Made by a program: the position numbers and the translations under genes. 6,457 nucleotides of DNA. It comes from UMGS1225 sp034086705. Its GTDB lineage: Bacteria; Bacillota; Clostridia; Oscillospirales; CAG-272. Positions 6,019-6,457 of this stretch are shown in pieces. Within the stretch, counting starts at the first letter, position 1; the number at the start of each line of letters is the position of its first letter. The stretch is taken from positions 1 to 6,457 of the forward strand of contig JAXDZV010000026.1 in the NCBI GenBank assembly GCA_034086705.1, read 5' to 3'. Below the pieces are notes generated by a model. The model had not been told where the DNA came from and did no database searches. It was given only the letters and a program-made list of their open reading frames with translations.

Positions 6019-6228
6019 TCACTGAATATCCGTTACTTGATAGCCCTGATCGACAACTGCCTGCTTCAGAACGTCGTCGGAAACCTCTTTTTCGAGCGTT
6101 ACCACAGCAGTTCCGGTCTTGTGGCTGACTTCGGCTTTTTTCACGCCGTCAAGTGCTTCAAGCGCTTTCTTTACGTGCATCTCGCAGTGTCCGCACATCA
6201 TACCTTCGATTTTTAATGTCTTTTCCAT
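6019..6228 (-). CDS. Possible internal start producing a free CopZ-like copper chaperone
   Basis: Within the copA frame, ATG at 6228-6226 begins a 69-residue product, the same size as stand-alone CopZ of Bacillus and Enterococcus. It is a complete beta-alpha-beta-beta-alpha-beta heavy-metal domain: KTLKIEG strand, GMMCGHC copper loop (residues 9-15), helix EMHVKKALEAL, AVVTLEK strand, helix DDVLKQAVVDQ and final YQVTDI strand. AAGGAG stands nine bases before the ATG, in a linker where that sequence has no obvious protein constraint. A free chaperone would bind Cu(I) and hand it to CopA or a copper-sensing repressor. Whether the internal start is used is inference; the domain certainly exists as part of CopA. 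Confidence 0.45.
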   Translation of the reverse strand: MEKTLKIEGMMCGHCEMHVKKALEALDGVKKAEVSHKTGTAVVTLEKEVSDDVLKQAVVDQGYQVTDIQ

Positions 6229-6457
6229 TGTTTTTGTCTCCTTTTCGGTTGTAGTTTTTAATGTATTCTTGATTTTGTGATCCCGTCCCGAATCGTGCAT
6301 CTGAAGGAAATTCAAGCGCAGTGCGTTGGTGACTACGCTGAAGCTGGACAAACTCATTGCCGCCGCCGCAAACATGGGATTTAACTGCCAGCCGAGCACA
6401 CTGATAAATACGCCGGCCGCCAAAGGAATACCGATAATATTATAGATAAACGCCCAA
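6019..6457 (-). CDS. copA: Cu(I)-exporting P-type ATPase, C-terminal end with fused CopZ-like domain (N-terminus beyond the window)
   Basis: Only the last 145 codons are visible, read from the right edge. The first part has the two final transmembrane helices of a P1B-1 copper ATPase: WAFIYNIIGIPLAAGV, with the Cu-site Tyr-Asn pair, and AAMSLSSFSVVTNALRLN, with the Met..Ser-Ser signature. These ATPases pump Cu(I) out of the cytosol. A charged 25-residue linker (HDSGRDHKIKNTLKTTT...) leads without a stop into a heavy-metal-associated domain. That domain begins MEKTLKIEGMMCGHC, with the Cu-binding MxCxxC cysteines, and ends GYQVTDIQ. Many Clostridia copper ATPases carry a C-terminal domain of this kind, so the fusion itself is not an error. 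An internal ATG with a ribosome binding site sits exactly at the domain boundary (separate entries). The gene is followed by the bidirectional terminator at 5922-5957. Confidence 0.93.
   Translation of the reverse strand, partial: WAFIYNIIGIPLAAGVFISVLGWQLNPMFAAAAMSLSSFSVVTNALRLNFLQMHDSGRDHKIKNTLKTTTEKETKTMEKTLKIEGMMCGHCEMHVKKALEALDGVKKAEVSHKTGTAVVTLEKEVSDDVLKQAVVDQGYQVTDIQ
6238..6243 (-). promoter_or_regulatory. Internal Shine-Dalgarno before the CopZ-like domain
   Basis: AAGGAG on the minus strand, nine bases from the in-frame ATG at 6228, lies inside the copA coding sequence at codons for Glu-Lys-Glu. It decides whether a separate CopZ product is plausible. Confidence 0.55.

Overview
The window looks like a chromosomal segment from an anaerobic Bacillota (class Clostridia, gut type). 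The evidence is a ribulokinase and FeoA/FeoB proteins of Firmicutes type, strong GGAGG-type ribosome binding sites, perfect or near-perfect sigma-A promoters, U-rich intrinsic terminators, a CCA-encoding tRNA-Ala, and a copper ATPase carrying a C-terminal CopZ-like domain. I cannot name a genus.

Layout. Positions 1-2239 are a minus-strand ferrous iron block: a small lipoprotein with a Cys/His-rich tail, a 66-residue FeoA, and FeoB. FeoB runs off the left edge and has 549 codons visible. feoA and feoB overlap by ATGA. A strong hairpin between the lipoprotein gene and feoA contains the feoA ribosome binding site. Positions 2271-4799 are a plus-strand block: a perfect consensus promoter, L-ribulokinase (araB), then a YjjG-type HAD phosphatase. 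Positions 4829-5320 hold a minus-strand ureidoglycolate-lyase-like cupin with its own promoter. Back to back with it is a plus-strand promoter driving tRNA-Ala(GGC) at 5461-5536, which ends in a textbook terminator. Positions 5580-6018 carry no gene I can defend, but do contain two terminator hairpins. Positions 6019-6457 are the 3' end of a minus-strand Cu(I)-exporting P-type ATPase that continues in frame into a complete CopZ-like heavy-metal-binding domain.

How the parts relate. The feo block takes up Fe(II): FeoB is the membrane GTPase/permease, FeoA its small cytoplasmic partner, and the lipoprotein may be a surface metal- or thiol-related accessory (inference). AraB phosphorylates L-ribulose for the pentose phosphate route, but araA and araD are not in the window. 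The copper gene exports Cu(I). It has a ribosome binding site and ATG exactly at the start of the CopZ domain, so a free 69-residue chaperone may also be made from the same message. I see no CRISPR array, insertion sequence, phage gene or clear new multi-gene system. The points most worth a second look are the possible dual CopA/CopZ output, the hairpin covering the feoA ribosome binding site, and the orphan segment 5580-5880.
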